DNA from: Hyalella azteca
Taxonomy: Eukaryota > Arthropoda > Malacostraca > Amphipoda > Hyalellidae
Length of the DNA: 64,000 nucleotides
Reading direction: 5' to 3'
Assembly: GCF_000764305.2 (NCBI RefSeq)
Contig: NW_025944691.1
Coordinates: 248,001 to 312,000 of the forward strand
Positions 37,001 through 62,200 of this stretch are shown here, piece by piece. Positions within the stretch are counted from its first letter, which is position 1, and the number at the start of each line of letters is the position of its first letter. The notes under the pieces were generated by a model. It searched no databases and was not told the origin of the DNA. It worked only from the letters and a program-made list of their open reading frames with translations. The translations under genes were made by a program, and so were the position numbers.

Positions 37001-37274
37001 AGTTAAGTAGTTAAATATTTATTTTAAAGTTAAATATTTATATATTTATTTTAAAGTTAAACATTTAAATATTTATTTTAAAGTTAAATATTTAAATATT
37101 CATTTATATATAAAATTTATTCAAAAGATCTCGAACAAATCAGAATTATTGTGCTCCGGACACCTAATACATCTCATGATAACTTATCACAAGGACAGAG
37201 TAGTTACATTATAAGGACATTTTAGAACATCTATTTATCCTATGGATCAAACATCGCATAAAACTTACTTGCAT
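28008..37274 (-). CDS. Class B1 (secretin-family) G protein-coupled receptor, 12 coding exons
   Basis: Minus-strand exons: 37274-37269, 36528-35620, 35300-35159, 34768-34637, 33861-33678, 32238-32124, 31715-31538, 30808-30654, 29905-29820, 29709-29610, 29233-29153, 28211-28008; phases agree throughout (763 aa, stop 28010-28008). The start ATG-CAA joins to a signal peptide (MQKAWLLVLLLAAWGAS). About 300 residues of Ser/Thr/Glu-rich N-terminal region follow, then a hormone-receptor domain with CPATWDGWSC and CEGNGSWF. Transmembrane landmarks: TM2 KLHQHRFYMVFNLLLALFLR; GCK before TM3 and WMLAES in it; TM4 CAWG; second loop QCW; TM6 KVAKATLFLVPVFGVQF; TM7 LQGLLASVLYCFSNRD with V-KLQLR after it. 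These match class B1 peptide receptors (calcitonin/DH31, CRF/DH44, PDF and PTH types). The subtype cannot be fixed by eye; it looks divergent. It should act at the plasma membrane through Gs. Odd points: the ectodomain is much longer than usual, it contains a coding minisatellite, and exon 7's donor is tandemly amplified. Confidence 0.9.
28740..28850. repeat. Short repeats in GPCR intron 11
   Basis: Three imperfect copies of cctgtactatacccataat in the intron between exons 11 and 12. Confidence 0.6.
29040..29138 (-). repeat. (AGTTAT)n microsatellite directly after GPCR exon 11 donor
   Basis: About sixteen perfect hexamers starting some 14 nt past the exon 11 donor (29152). Confidence 0.95.
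30961..31115. repeat. Imperfect (TAATAATAATTCCAGAGG)-like repeats in GPCR intron 7
   Basis: Irregular units built from aataataattctggaataa and ccagaggctcatctctaata; low complexity. Confidence 0.7.
31285..31545 (-). repeat. 17-18-bp minisatellite of GPCR exon 7's 5' splice site
   Basis: About fourteen units. On the minus strand each reads ctggg|gtacgtgctgtgt, a copy of the exon 7 end TGG-G and donor gtacgt (true boundary 31538|31537). Units of 17 and 18 bp (two or one extra G) alternate, so successive donors fall in different frames. Confidence 0.92.
32980..33195 (-). mobile_element. Dispersed element family 1, copy c (GPCR intron 5)
   Basis: Reverse-orientation copy: atataactcagtactcac, gcgcattttctcgtcgacga, CGGA/CAGA tract, then a duplicated tttagcgcattttt end. 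Confidence 0.75.
33195..33640 (-). repeat. 31-bp minisatellite in GPCR intron 5
   Basis: About fourteen units of catattcagccaaaagtccc plus cgaaatactcga. It starts about 40 nt past the exon 5 donor (33677). Frames open on both strands here are repeat artefacts. Confidence 0.92.
34480..34625 (-). repeat. About 19-bp repeat in GPCR intron 4 next to the exon 4 donor
   Basis: Seven or so units of taggccgctacgtgtactt. The array begins about 15 nt past the donor (34636) and merges into a MITE family 2 fragment at 34385-34490. Confidence 0.85.
35819..35910 (-). repeat. Coding minisatellite (30-bp unit) in the GPCR N-terminal region
   Basis: Three in-frame units encode STKSTRSSESQ-like decapeptide repeats within exon 2. 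Ser/Thr-rich, suggesting an O-glycosylated extracellular stalk; this is inference. Confidence 0.92.
36605..36790 (-). repeat. 26-bp minisatellite in GPCR intron 1
   Basis: About seven units of gacgaactcatgacctcaat plus actgct, starting about 75 nt upstream of the exon 2 acceptor (36529-36531). Confidence 0.9.
36980..37095. repeat. 20-bp AT-rich repeat in GPCR intron 1
   Basis: Four units of tatttattttaaagttaaat. Confidence 0.8.
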
Positions 37275-37789
37275 GACGGCGGATGAAGTGGTCTGGGCTG
37301 TTCTCCATGAATAAAACCTAAGCCATTTTTCTTTAATTTAAATTCCTCAGGAGGTTTCACATACCGTATACTGTGTGATGAATAATTTTAGATTGCAAAT
37401 AAATTTACTATAAATGATGTAGTTGCTGAAAAATTATATGATAAAAGTCCTGGTTATATGATTAAATAATTAGATAATTAGAGTGCCAATAAAGTAAAAA
37501 AATTTCCAAGACTTGACTTAATTTATGATATTAAAAACCCTTGTTTATTCAAGACTACGCTATGAGTTTTTTTAAAGAACTATTACTACGGCCTCGTCAT
37601 TTTTACCTAACCTTGATGTTCATGCACTCAATAGTCTAACTTAAACCGTTCTCATTCACCCAGCTATTAAAGTGCACGGAATTGCCATGGTTTATGGCAT
37701 GCCACAAAGAACGTCCATCGAGGGCAGAGGCATTGACGAAAACATAATCTTTATTAGTAATTTTACTTGCTAGCATAATGCCTGATTTT

Positions 37790-38182
37790 TTCCATGCCGT
37801 AATAAATGTTTTTATTCCATGACGTAATAAATGCTTTTATTCTATGCCGTAATAAATTCTTTTATTCCATGCCGTAATAAATTCTTTTATTCCATGCCGT
37901 AATAAATTCTTTTATTCCATGCCGTAATAAATGCTTTTATTCCATGCCGTAATAAATTCTTTTATTCCATGCCGTAACAAATGCTTTTATTCCATGCCTT
38001 AATAAATTCTTTTATTCCATGACGTAATAAATGCTTTTATTCCATGCCGTAATAAATGTTTTTATTCCATGCCGTAATAAATGCTTTTATTCATGCCGTA
38101 ATAAATGCTTTTATTCCATGCCATAATAAATGCTTTTATTCCGTGCCGTAATAAATGCTTTTATTCCATGACGTAATAAATG
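37790..38182. repeat. 26-bp minisatellite (gccgtaataaatgcttttat plus tccat)
   Basis: About fifteen near-identical units. The array ends abruptly at an N at 38183. Confidence 0.95.
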
Positions 38183-38465
38183 NACGGAATACGAACGGTA
38201 CGGCCTCACCAACGGTATACGAACGGTACGACCTCACCAACGGAATACGAACGGTACGGCCTCACCAACGGAATACGAACGGTACGGCCTCACCAACGAA
38301 ATACGAACGGTACGACCTCACCAACGGTATACGAACGGTACGACCTCACCAACGGAATACGAACGGTACGACCTCACCAACGGAATACGAACGGTACGAC
38401 CTCACCAACGGAATACGAACGGTACGGCCTCACCAACGGAATACGAACGGTACGGCCTCACCGTT
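38183..38465. repeat. 28-bp minisatellite (acggaatacgaacggtacgg plus cctcacca)
   Basis: About ten near-identical units starting exactly after the ambiguous base. Both plus-strand frames through it are open but repetitive (RTVRPHQRNTNG type) and are not credited as genes. Confidence 0.95.
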
Positions 38466-38514
38466 CGAACGTTCGGCGGCAAGGTTCTTGGACGCAGTGC
38501 AGCGGTTGGGACCT

Positions 38515-38830
38515 CACACAACGAACTTTATAGCGTCTTCACTTGCTTGTTTTAACACGTCACAGTCACTGCATGAATATTTCGAACTTTATAGCGTCTT
38601 CTCTTATATAGCGTTATAGCGTCTTCACTTGCTTGTCATACTATACACAGTATGACATTGCTTGTCATACATACACATGTATGACATTGCTTGTCATACA
38701 TACACATATTATCATAAATATATACAGTCACTGCATGAATCTCTCGAACTTTATAGCGTCTTCACTTGCTTGTCTTAACACGTCACAGTCACTGCGTATC
38801 TCGCACCCACGCACGAAGCAAACAAACAAC
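38515..38830. repeat. Imperfect repeats around gaactttatagcgtcttcac
   Basis: Three blocks of gaactttatagcgtcttcac plus ttgcttgt and cacgtcacagtcactgc, with cttgtcatacatacacat repeats between them. Confidence 0.75.
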
Positions 38831-38879
38831 TTACGGAATAGCTTGTGTGGTCCTCACTAATGGCCGCTATTCTGTGTTT

Positions 38880-40365
38880 ACGAGTGCATTAACCCTCGTC
38901 GGCACTCTTAGTATCTGAAGTCCTCGTAACGAGAATTGCCGTCCCAAACAAAAAATTTGAAGTTTTGTTCATTTTATACAGATTTGGACGATATTCATGT
39001 ATTGCATGTTTCTGTTTGATTATTTTTATTTGAAGGAATGATCACAGACTACATTTTTGGTAGATGTAATTGCTAGTTCATAACATTAAAAAAATATAGC
39101 TGCACCATTCAACAAACTCCTACGGCTGAAATCAGATCTCACTTTTTCGAGCGACTGTGTGTTAGTGAACTCTAGATTGACAGACGTGGCTAACATAGAT
39201 GCTTTTCCTAGTAATACGGAAAACCCTGAGAGTTGAAACTTTCGGCGAAAATTACTCACTGATTCGTAAACTTAGAGAATAAATTCCTTATGTTGAGTAG
39301 GTACAAGACATTCAAATCACTTGATCAATAAAGTTCACACATTCATTCCCGAATAGACGGAGACTGTTGCATGTCTACCGTATTTCACATTGCGTTTAAG
39401 ACATTTAATTATTTCAACCGACAGGCCTTAAGCGTGAAAAATGCAGAAATACACGCCAGTGAAAACCAATACGAAAGAATCATTTGCAAATGCTCTCATA
39501 TTTCACAGAGTATGAAACATCCAAGAAATAACTTTTATCCATTTTATTTTTAGAAAATATTCGTCGCAACAACACGCCTGGCTTGAGCTTTTTTCATGAT
39601 ACGCCACAACCAATCAAATTAAAATGAAGATAAATTGAAAAGCAAAGAAATACGTCCAAACGAGAGAGCTGAAATAACGTAATTTTCATTTAATATACCT
39701 TAAATATTTGAATGTTTCGTTTCTTATTTAATAATATGATCATATAAAGACGAGATCGGAAGAAGATGCACTAGGCTGAAGGTTGCCCGCTTCACTGCGA
39801 TGGCGTTAAGTCGCTCACAAACTTGCCCAAGTGTGAAAAATTCCTTATCGTACGATATCTTGAGAGCTGATAAGCAGCCTTAAAACTCTTATCATGTATG
39901 TTATAATCTATTTCACAGATATAAGTGATAACTTCCTGAATTCAATTTGTATAAGTTACTAATAAGTTATTTCAAATGAATTAATCTCAAATTTCATAAT
40001 TCAATTACGAATTATATATTTCACTATTTTATTCATTTGATTTAGTTATTATTATTATTAATAAATTATTATTATTATTATTTGTGACGTTTTGGCTGTA
40101 GCATGAAGTCAGTTCTTGCCTGCCATAATTATTTTTCAATTGTATAAACATATTAAAAAAAAGTTTTTTGTCGATAATCCGTGCAATATTGAACGATGTG
40201 CTCACTGTAACTGAAGTTTCTATAGCATACTGCTTTTATTTGACACTTGTTAATTTTTACCAGACATAAAATAAATTTTAATATAGTATAAATAAATAAT
40301 ATTGAATAATGTATATGTTAAATATAATTAAAGCAGAATTAATGTATTCGACATCTTACTGCGGT
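38880..40365. other. Intergenic spacer
   Basis: No gene or organised repeat seen beyond short ATT runs near 40045-40080. Confidence 0.45.
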
Positions 40366-40369
40366 TGAA

Positions 40370-41645
40370 GGGAGTGTAAACCGAATTAATATTATACTGA
40401 AGTTAAAATTAAAATAAACTTTTTCAATATTGTACTGCAGTTGAAATGGAAATAAACTTTTTCAATATTTTACTGCAGTTGAAATGCTAATAAACTTTTT
40501 TCAATATTTTACTGCAGTTGAAAGGAAAATAAACTTTTTCCATATTTTACTGCAGTTGAAATGAAAATAAATTTTTCAATATTTTTCTGCATATCAAATG
40601 AAAATAACCTTTTTCAATATTTTACAGCAGCTGAAACGAAAATAAACATTTCAATACTTTCCTGCAGTTGATATGAAAATAAACTTTTTCAATAATTTAA
40701 TGCAGTTGAAATTAAAATAAACTTTTCAATATTTTTCTGCAGTTGAAATGAAAATAAACTTTTCAATATTTTACTGCAGTTGATATGAAAATAAACTTTT
40801 CAATATTATACTGCAGTTAAAATCAAAATAAGCTTTTCAATATTATCCTGCATTTGAAATGAAAATAAACTTTTTCAATATTTTACTGCAGTTGAAATGA
40901 AAATAACCTTTTTCAATATTTTGCAGCAGTAGAAATGAAATAAACATTTTCAATATTATCCTGCATTTGAAATGAAAATAAACTTTTTCAATATTATACT
41001 GCAGTTGAAATGAGAATAAACTTTTTCAATGTTATACTGCAGTTGAAATGAAAATAAAATTTTCAATATTATACGTACTGCACTTGAAATGAGAATAAAC
41101 GTATTCGATATTTTATTGGAGTTGAAATCAAAATAAACTTTTCAATTTTATACTGCAATTGAAATGAGAATAAATTATTTCAATATTTTACTGCATTTGA
41201 AATGAAAATAAACTTTTTCGATATTATACTGCAGTTGAAATCAAAATAAACCTTTTCAATGTATTCCTGCAGTTGAAATGAGAATACACTTTTCAAATAT
41301 TTTACTGCAGTTGAAATGAAAATAGACTTTTCAATATTTTACGGCAATTGAAACGAAAATAAACTTTTTCAATATTATACTGCAGTTTAAATGAGAATAA
41401 ACGTATTCGATATTTCATTGCAGTTGAAATGAGAATACACTTTTCAATATTTTACTGCAGTTGAAATGAAAATAAACTTTTTCTATATTTTACTGCAGTT
41501 GAAATGAAAATAAATTATTTCAATATTTTACGGCAGTTGAAATGAGAATAAACGTATTCGATATTTTATTGCAGTTGAAATGAAAAATAAACTTTTTTAA
41601 TATTTTACTGCAGTTGAAATGAGAATAATTCGATGTTTTATTGCA
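40370..41645 (+). repeat. About 53-bp minisatellite with a ctgcagttgaaatg core
   Basis: About 24 units of actgcagttgaaatgaaaat plus aaactttttcaatattttac. In plus sense each unit resembles a 3' splice site (T-rich stretch, then actgcag). The last unit ends ttttattgcag at 41646. Confidence 0.93.
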
Positions 41646-41849
41646 GTGCGTGCCAGCCATTGGTAGAGTTACCCAGGGCTACAGCCGTGTTAGGACGGTT
41701 GCTACAGCACCGACTTTGCTACTATGGCCCTTCTGAGTACAGGCAGTCAGTGCTCCGCTTATACTTGACTGTTACTTACATATCAAGACTGTACTCAAGA
41801 CTTAATAGATTTAAAATACCTCTATCGTAAAGCTAAGGAATAAAATAAG

Positions 41850-43068
41850 ATTTTCACCTTAACCTTAAATAATCAAATTATCAACGCAATAATTGGATTT
41901 GTTTTTTTTTATTTGAAGTATAAATTTGTTTTTATAAAGTACAAATTTGTTTTTCTTTAGGTGTGACCTCAATGAACCTGACCTCGATAACTGTGTAGAA
42001 GGAGCTAAATTTAGGGTAACTCGTCGCTTACTTGAGTCGAGTTAACAGCATTATAACTGTTTGAATTGACATTCAAACAGTTATGATGCATTTTTTTCCC
42101 CTGAAATGTGACTTTTTGATAACCGTTCCCTGTAGGTTTTTACCCTTGAAATAGGTTTTTTTTATAACTATGTGATTTTTTATTTTGATTTTTGATAACA
42201 CATTCACACATGGGCAGTAGTTTGATCACTTTCATTCTAAATACAAACCATTCATATAAAAAAAACATAATTACAATTTCCTGTTTAATTTCAATTTACA
42301 CATAAACTGCAATCAACGGCACAAAATGAGCTCTAAACAAATCATATGAGATATCAGGTACCGTTTAAATTAATCGATAAGATATGTAAGTTTATTTAGA
42401 TTGATCTCAGAACTTCGAGGCATTACCATCCGCGACAAACGTGATCCCAGCCGCTAACAAGGCGAGTCCCATTGTAGGTCTCAGTAAGTTAGACAGATAC
42501 CAAAACAAAGTTTGTAACTTGAAATTTATGATGTTTCAATTTGGATTCATTATCAATTTACCAAAATGCTAGCTTGAAAAAGTATCGTATTTCTGCATGG
42601 ATTCATCGTCAATTCCAAAATGCAGCCATGTCCTACAAATTATTTGGCTTTAAATGGACTTCCCACTACGCCCGTTATTGCTAGAAAAATTATGATATTT
42701 ATGTTAGTATTCATCAACAGTTGGTACGGAGTTGCATTTTTTTGTCGATATCGCAATCATTCACTAAACAACCAATAATTGCAATCATTCATATGATTGC
42801 ATCCACATTGCATCATTCGAAATGCAGAATATCAATCAGCTTTACGAAATATTGTAGCAATGACTGAGTTCGAAATTTTCATTTTAATTTAAAATGGCGA
42901 TTAAACCTCTGTGATTATTTATAAAAATTGTTTCCTTTTTACGTTTGAATAATCCGTGGATTTTATGAAGAACTTGTTTTACGTGTTTAATAATTAAAAT
43001 AGATTTAATAATAATTAATTTAGTAAGTGTCTGAAGCTGGTAAAGAAATAAAGTGTAGATAAACAGCC
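41850..43068. other. Upstream region of beta-tubulin 1
   Basis: AT-rich with no gene. It should contain the beta-tubulin 1 promoter and 5' UTR; no TATA or initiator could be called with confidence. Confidence 0.4.
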
Positions 43069-55367
<12,299 letters not shown>

Positions 55368-55431
55368 GATCAGTAATCATTTGCATGTGCTGCGTAAATT
55401 AAAACAATTTTTCTGGAATTTGATGCATCTA

Positions 55432-55437
55432 AATAAA
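55432..55437 (+). terminator. Likely polyadenylation signal of beta-tubulin 1
   Basis: AATAAA 65 nt after the stop codon. Confidence 0.6.
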
Positions 55438-55765
55438 AGGCTGCAGCGAGTGTGTAGTGAAATAATGCATTGTTAAAATTGTTTGTTAACCTCAAAATGA
55501 AAATTGTTTGTTAACCTCAACATTCTGTAAGCTTCTCTCATGATTTTGCCGACCTATGCTTACACCAATTGAAATGTCTTGTAGATAATCCATGTAAACG
55601 GTGTCCATCTGCACTTTGTTGTGTTTCTATCATCTGTATGAAAAAATTTTTGACTACTTTAAAATTGCGCCCTTAGCTGCAGTCCTTGATCTAAAAGTAA
55701 TTTCGGATATTATATAAGGGTATCATGGATTTAAGCTACACGTAAATTATTATGTATGAAACTTA

Positions 55766-55925
55766 GAGTGGCCTAGCGGTTAAGGTCGCCAAGAATGGAA
55801 CAGCGATTTCGGAGGTTCGAAACAAGCAACTTGCTGTCAAAATTCTGGTCGAAATCGGCAGGGTATCCGGGTGGTTAAGAATCCCTGACGGCATCATATA
55901 TCATATATAAGAATATGCAAGTGAT
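55766..55925 (+). mobile_element. tRNA-derived SINE-like remnant
   Basis: Box A-like tggcctagcggttaagg and box B-like ggttcgaaac lie about 45 nt apart, as in a tRNA gene. No foldable full tRNA is visible, and a non-tRNA body follows, ending in atatgcaagtgatatg repeats. Confidence 0.6.
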
Positions 55926-55929
55926 ATGA

Positions 55930-58900
55930 TTTAAGATTATGCAAGTGATATGCTTTAAAATTGATTGGATTTATTATAAGTTCCACACCATATGACCGCT
56001 CAATTTACAAGCACTAGTAGTATATGAAAACATATTTTCTTCAAATGAATTGTTTTCAAAGTGTCAGCAAATTAGTATTTAAAAAATTGTTTCTAGGCTC
56101 TAATTTGTTTCACGGCCATGATGAAAATTTCGAGTTTTGAACATTAAAAAAAAACTATACACATGAGAGCGACAATCAATGCCTGTGATGATGAATTTTG
56201 ATTTAGAGATTTACAGTAGATCAAAATGTTATCATCAAAAAATAATTTATATTGGAAATTTTGAACCGAATTTTTTAGAGTGAAGTATGCACAAACTTAC
56301 CAGTTTTTATTGTAATCATTCCAATAGTCCAAGTGAATACTAAACATGACCACATCTGTATAAACATGACCACTGTGTTAACATATAACAATATTAATTG
56401 TTTATTAGTACTCATCCCATTTTCCATCAAGTAGATTTTTCATTTCTGCAACAGCGTTAGAGAACATAAATATTTATTTGTATCAGATTTTTTAGAAACT
56501 ATACATGTGGGATGTTCAGTGATACAATTAAAGTAAAGCGAAATTGCAACAAATCTATATAGTTAATATGTATACATGAATAACGGAACATCGCTCGAAT
56601 TATTGCAAACCAAATTGCTTTAAATAACTTTCTAAACGAGAACATGTATCTTGAGTTGTATATGTTTTTTCGGAAATTATCTCGGTTTGATCCTTAGTAT
56701 AAAAAGTCATAATATAATAGTTTTTAGCCAGGTATGTGTTATAATATGACTTAAAAGTCATATTATAACACTTTTGCCACGTATCACGCTCATTATTATA
56801 AGAGGATAGATAAAGATTACATTTGTGTCATAATCTTTTAACGTTGCATGGAGAATTTAATTTCTACTTTCGTTCTTGTGAAATTATGAACTTAAAAATA
56901 AAATTCACAAATATTGCCTGTTTAATGAAACCTTTATTTGGCATACACTTCTGATAGATTACTGTATAAAGTTTATAGATATCTACGAGAGAAATATTTA
57001 CGGGCACGCCTATTATGAAAATAATATAATAAATAATAATAATAATAATATAATAAAATAAATAATAATAATATATAATAATATAATAATAATAATAAGT
57101 GTTGCGCATATTTGTTGCCAAGGACTTTGAAAACACGATTTGTTGTCGTTCACTCTTATTAAAATCGATTTCTGTAAAACTAAGAATATAGATGATAAAA
57201 ATAGGAAAATAATATTTAAAAAGCTTTTAAAATTACTAAGTTAAATTAAACTATTAATTTCCAACACCGTCACGGCATTTAAATACACATAATATTTAAA
57301 ATGCTCTTAAAATCATTAAGTTGAATTAAGCCTTTTATTCCTAACACAGTTACGGCAATTAAAAACTTTTACATGTTCAAACGAAGCGTCAGAATTAAAG
57401 CACACGCATCAAATATTTCCTTTTCTTTACTCAATAGCAAAAAAACTAAGAGACACTTACTAAACCTACTTGAGTGCATAGTGCAATCTAAGCATACTTC
57501 AGGCGAACAGGATTCACAAAAAGTGTATTCGGTAAGAAATTAATTCAATATCACGGCTAACTGTTACGGCACCTTAGACATTCCAAGGAGCGGCACATTA
57601 GACATTCTATATTAAATTGATATCGAACTCATCCAGTGGCTCGCAGCATTTAACTCAGTGTTTAACAAATGAAATTTAGTAAACTAGAGTCACAGGCTTA
57701 CGTAAACCCATCACTTCACTTCACAATGGCGCTCCATGCTGCAGTGCAGAACGCGATTCGAACTTTTCGTTCGTATTTGAATCTACGTTAAAACTAAAAC
57801 GAGAAACAGAATTCAGCATCACTACAACTGTAGTGATACTACAAATTCCTTCGTACTACATTGTACGACGGATTGTTGCATAGTACAACATTTTACTACA
57901 TTCCGTCAGATTAAACTTCGTCTCACGTTTGTACTAGTCGTAGGCTGAGGACCATCCATTAAACAAAAGGTCCGATCACGTGTCATTGAATGCGGAAACT
58001 AGAGTAACCCATGGTTGAATTAATACATATTAATTCAACCATGAGAGTAACCTACCGTCATGTATTGGAGAAAATGACAGGAGAAAAAGGAGAGGAATGA
58101 AATGGAGAATCAGCCATAACCTTTAGCTAACTATCACACATCGCGAACCATTGATAGAAACTAAATAACAAAGCGGGATTGACATTAGACTAACTTATCA
58201 GGCACTATTACAAAAAAAAAGTCTCAATGACAAATTTATTACGGGTATTTTAGAATTTTCCTGACCAATGGAATTTTCAGACAATCTCCGATAAAATACC
58301 CTAGTACGCTTGAAATACTAACTTTAAAAAGATTTTGTTTGCAACACTTGCTAAAGTTGAGTGTCTGTAAGCCCATATACCAGAGTCCATCGTTGACTGG
58401 GATTGATAATTCCAGTAATTATGGAATTCTGTTGCACAAAATCATCTCATTTCCGTATCTTGCATCACGTTAAGGATAATAAAGCCAACGTATGCTAATT
58501 CTATAAGACCCCATTTTACAGATAACTTGCATTTGGCGCTCGCTTCAAAGAAGAATAAAAAATTTCTGTCTTTAACATTTAATATATACACCACAATTGG
58601 CAATTCAAATTACAAATTATGATCTAATCTTTCCCTGTCAGTTTGGAAATGCCTCCCACTAGAAATAAATTTTTAGGTGATGGTGAAATCGCGACCCGAT
58701 AAGCATTGTTTATTCGTTCATATATGAGGCGCCAGGCATCAAACACACAAGCCCAAACAATTATGTATAAGATAATGTAGCATCATGTAGTCTTACAGGG
58801 AGTAATTTAAGTTCATGGCAGCCATGTTGACATTTACAGCGTTGAAAATCATGGCTGCATGACATCATTCTCCGTAGCCTGGCAGCATTCCAGCTCCAGT

Positions 58901-59240
58901 AGTATGCCAAACTCAACAGGATAATCCAGAATTTTGTGGTCACGAACCCAAAACCTGCATCGAGTGGAACTGATAGTCACTGCTTACGATGGTTGCTGGT
59001 CAATTTGCTACCAATGACTATCTATAAACTTGTTCACACAGAGCAATATTGATTGAAAACACAACTGGAACCCGTTAAGTGAACGTGACACGTTAGCTGG
59101 AAGTGTAGCGCGTTCAGGGTGCTTGTCACGCCAGTGTAGAGGTGACCGTTGGAAGATACGCACGTACGTCCTGGTCTCTCTTTTTCAAACCCTTTATCTT
59201 TGTGATCTTAAATAACACACGACAAAAAGGTTGTGATTAT
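55930..59240. other. Spacer between the two beta-tubulin genes
   Basis: AT-rich; (AAT)n at 57020-57100 and a short hairpin at 58010-58043. It should contain the beta-tubulin 2 promoter; none called. Confidence 0.45.
58010..58043. repeat. Short perfect hairpin
   Basis: 15-nt arms catggttgaattaat / attaattcaaccatg with a 4-nt loop, flanked by direct repeats of agagtaacc. Confidence 0.85.
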
Positions 59241-59248
59241 ATATCGAC

Positions 59249-62200
59249 ATGCGTGAAATTGTTCACATACAAGCTGGCCAATGTGGTAACCAGATAGGGT
59301 CAAAGGTGAGTTAACGCCAATTATCCTTTGTTCAATAAGTGACGGGTAACATTTGTGGTGCAAATGCTTAGGGAGAATTCGATGACATATTCACCGAAGC
59401 GATTCCGATGAATCGATGTGTACACTCTCGCTTCAAAACCACTTTCATTTTTCATTCAAATAAAACGTTTTTGCGAACGAATTTTTGGTAATTTTTTAGA
59501 AAAATATCGGAAAACTCTTAGTAAAAATAATATAATTTTAACCATCGAATACTTATTGCAAACCTAGCATCGTTCATGATCAAGCGCCAGTCATACATAT
59601 TAAAATTCAAAGTAATTTATTGATTCATAGTGGTAAAAAATATTGGAAGTTTGTACATTTTTTATTAGAAATTATTTATCAAGGAAATAAGTTTGCTTAT
59701 TATTGATGTTCATGAGTCAATCCAACTAAGCTCAATGAAATACAATTGAATGAAACTTCCAAGTTAACTTAAATATTGTGCACAATTTCCGTAGAGTTTA
59801 ACGACGAACAATGAACAGCGCCAATAGTCTTCGAAAGCGATTTGCAGATGATGCAGACATAATTATCCGCTTAAATCGTTTTTTATTAATTTACATACAG
59901 ACAGAGCATAACAGTAAATATGTAATTGAAAATTAGCAATAAGATGTACGAAATCGGATCTACTGTCAAAGTTTCTAAAATATCTTCGAAAGCCATTATG
60001 TTATTTCAAAAATGTTGCAGCTAGATCAGTTTGTTGTATGTGATTGTAAACAGTATAAAACTTGTCAAAAAATTCAATACCTACACAGAATTTTATTGCG
60101 ATATAAAGAACGATGACACTTAGGAAATTAAGTCAGGAATGAGAACAAGATTATTAAGAATATAAATGAGAAAAACATTGTTAAGGCTTTAAATGAGAAC
60201 AAGATTATTAAGGCTTTAAATGAGAACAAGATTATTAATAACATAAATGAGAGCAAGATTGTTGAGGATAAAAATGAGAGCATGATTATGAAGGATATAA
60301 ATGAGAACAACATTATTAAGGATATAAATGCGAACAATATTATTGCGGATATAAATGAGAACAAGATTATTGCGGATATAAATGGGAACAAGATTATTGC
60401 GGATATAAATGAGAACAAGATTATTTCCATGAGTTATGGTTTAGTATGAAAATAGTGAAATATAAACAAAAAGATGAGATTCATAAATTGAACGATCAAA
60501 TATCCAAATCACCTGCTTTTTCTTTGAGTTATTGAATTCATAATATAATAACTACATAAACTAAATTAAAACTAAATATACTATATATATAGCCGGTGAT
60601 TAAGCACCACACTGTTGTTCACCACAGTTCTGGGAGGTGATAAGCATCGAGCATGACATCGCACCCACGGGAGAGTATGTCGGTCACCACGAACTGCAGC
60701 TCGAGCGCATCGACGTCTACTACAACGAGGCGTCAGGTGGGTGTCTTGTTTAATTACTAAGATACTAAAAAATAAAATACCCCAAATGTTTAATTACTAA
60801 AATACTAAAAAATAAAATACCCCAAATGTTTAATTACTAAAATACTAAAAAATAAAATACCCCAAATGTTTAATTACTAAAATACTAAAAAATAAAATAC
60901 CCCAAATACTAAAAATCTAGCTACTGAAAGTAAGTTGAGCGTCTTGTCTTATTTAAACTACTAAAAATCTAGCTACTGAAAGTAAGTTTAGCTAGGAAAC
61001 AGACGTTAAACTATGTTAAGTAAATTCAGCTACTAAAAATCTAGCTACTGAAAGTAAGTTTAGCTAGGAAACAGACGTTAAACTATGTTAAGTAAATTTT
61101 GCTACTAAAAATATTTCCATCAAGTAAATACACGTTTAGCTAAGAAACAGACGTTAAACTATGTAAAGTAAATTTAACTACTAAAAATATGTCCAGCTTG
61201 TAAATACACGTTTAGCTGGGAACCTAGTTAGTATATACACGTTTAGCTAGGAAGCATCCGATTACCTAGGTTAAATAAATTTAGCTACTAAAAGTATGCC
61301 CCTAGTAAAAACACGTTTAGCTAGGAAACAGATGTTCAACTAAGTTTAATAAATTTATCTAATAAAAATATGTCCAGCTTGTAAGTGAACGTTTTGCTAA
61401 TAACCATACATTTAACAATTAGGTAAAATAAATTTAGCTAATAAAAATATGGCCAGCTAGTAAATACACGTTGAGCTAGAGAACATACGTTCAACTAGGT
61501 AAAGTAAATTTAGCTAATGAAAATATTTATAGCTAGTAAGTAAAGGTTAAATTAGGAAAAATATATTTGGAGACTAGAAATACGTTTAACTAAGAAAAAT
61601 ACTCTTTGACCGTTTACCTACCTAGTACGTATAAATACGTTTAGCTATGAAATAAAAGTTTTTAATATACGTTTAGCTATGAAAAAATAAAAAATAAACT
61701 ACTTCCAATACGTCTGTCGTCAAAAACCTATTTCGTCATAATTTCAATGCAGTAAGAACAATTTAGTTCATCAAGCCACATTCACGCTCTTGTGCCTGTA
61801 TTTACATTAAATACATACGTATTACGCACAGCGTGTATTAACATGAAATCCCCACGTATGCAACTGAACTTTGTTGCATCGTGAGTGTATCTTAAAATTA
61901 TCACTTACGCAACCTACATGTTAAGTTGCTATTTCGACGCCATGATGGCGCAGTGTACTCTGATACGCATAGTGTTTATACGAACGCCGATGTCAAGGAT
62001 GGCATGAGTGATGCAAATAACTGTTGTGATGCCAACACCTCTAAGTTTGATACCAACCCATCCTAGTTGTGATGCATGTTTACCGCTTGGATTTCGTAGT
62101 GTATGGGACAATGTTGATACGACGCCGATGTTGTCATGTATGACGTCAATGATTCAAATAGGTGTACTTTGTGTTGCCAGCACATCTAAGCTTGATTTCA

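Noticed and set aside
38155..38619. Overlapping 117-154-codon frames with RTVRPHQRNTNG repeats
   Set aside because: Two frames are open at once across a minisatellite containing an N; a repeat artefact.
55766..55840. Functional tRNA gene
   Set aside because: Box-like motifs are present, but no acceptor stem or full cloverleaf could be traced.
60128..60430. 100-codon minus-strand frame resembling a multi-pass membrane protein
   Set aside because: Generated by the 27-bp A-rich repeat in beta-tubulin 2 intron 1.
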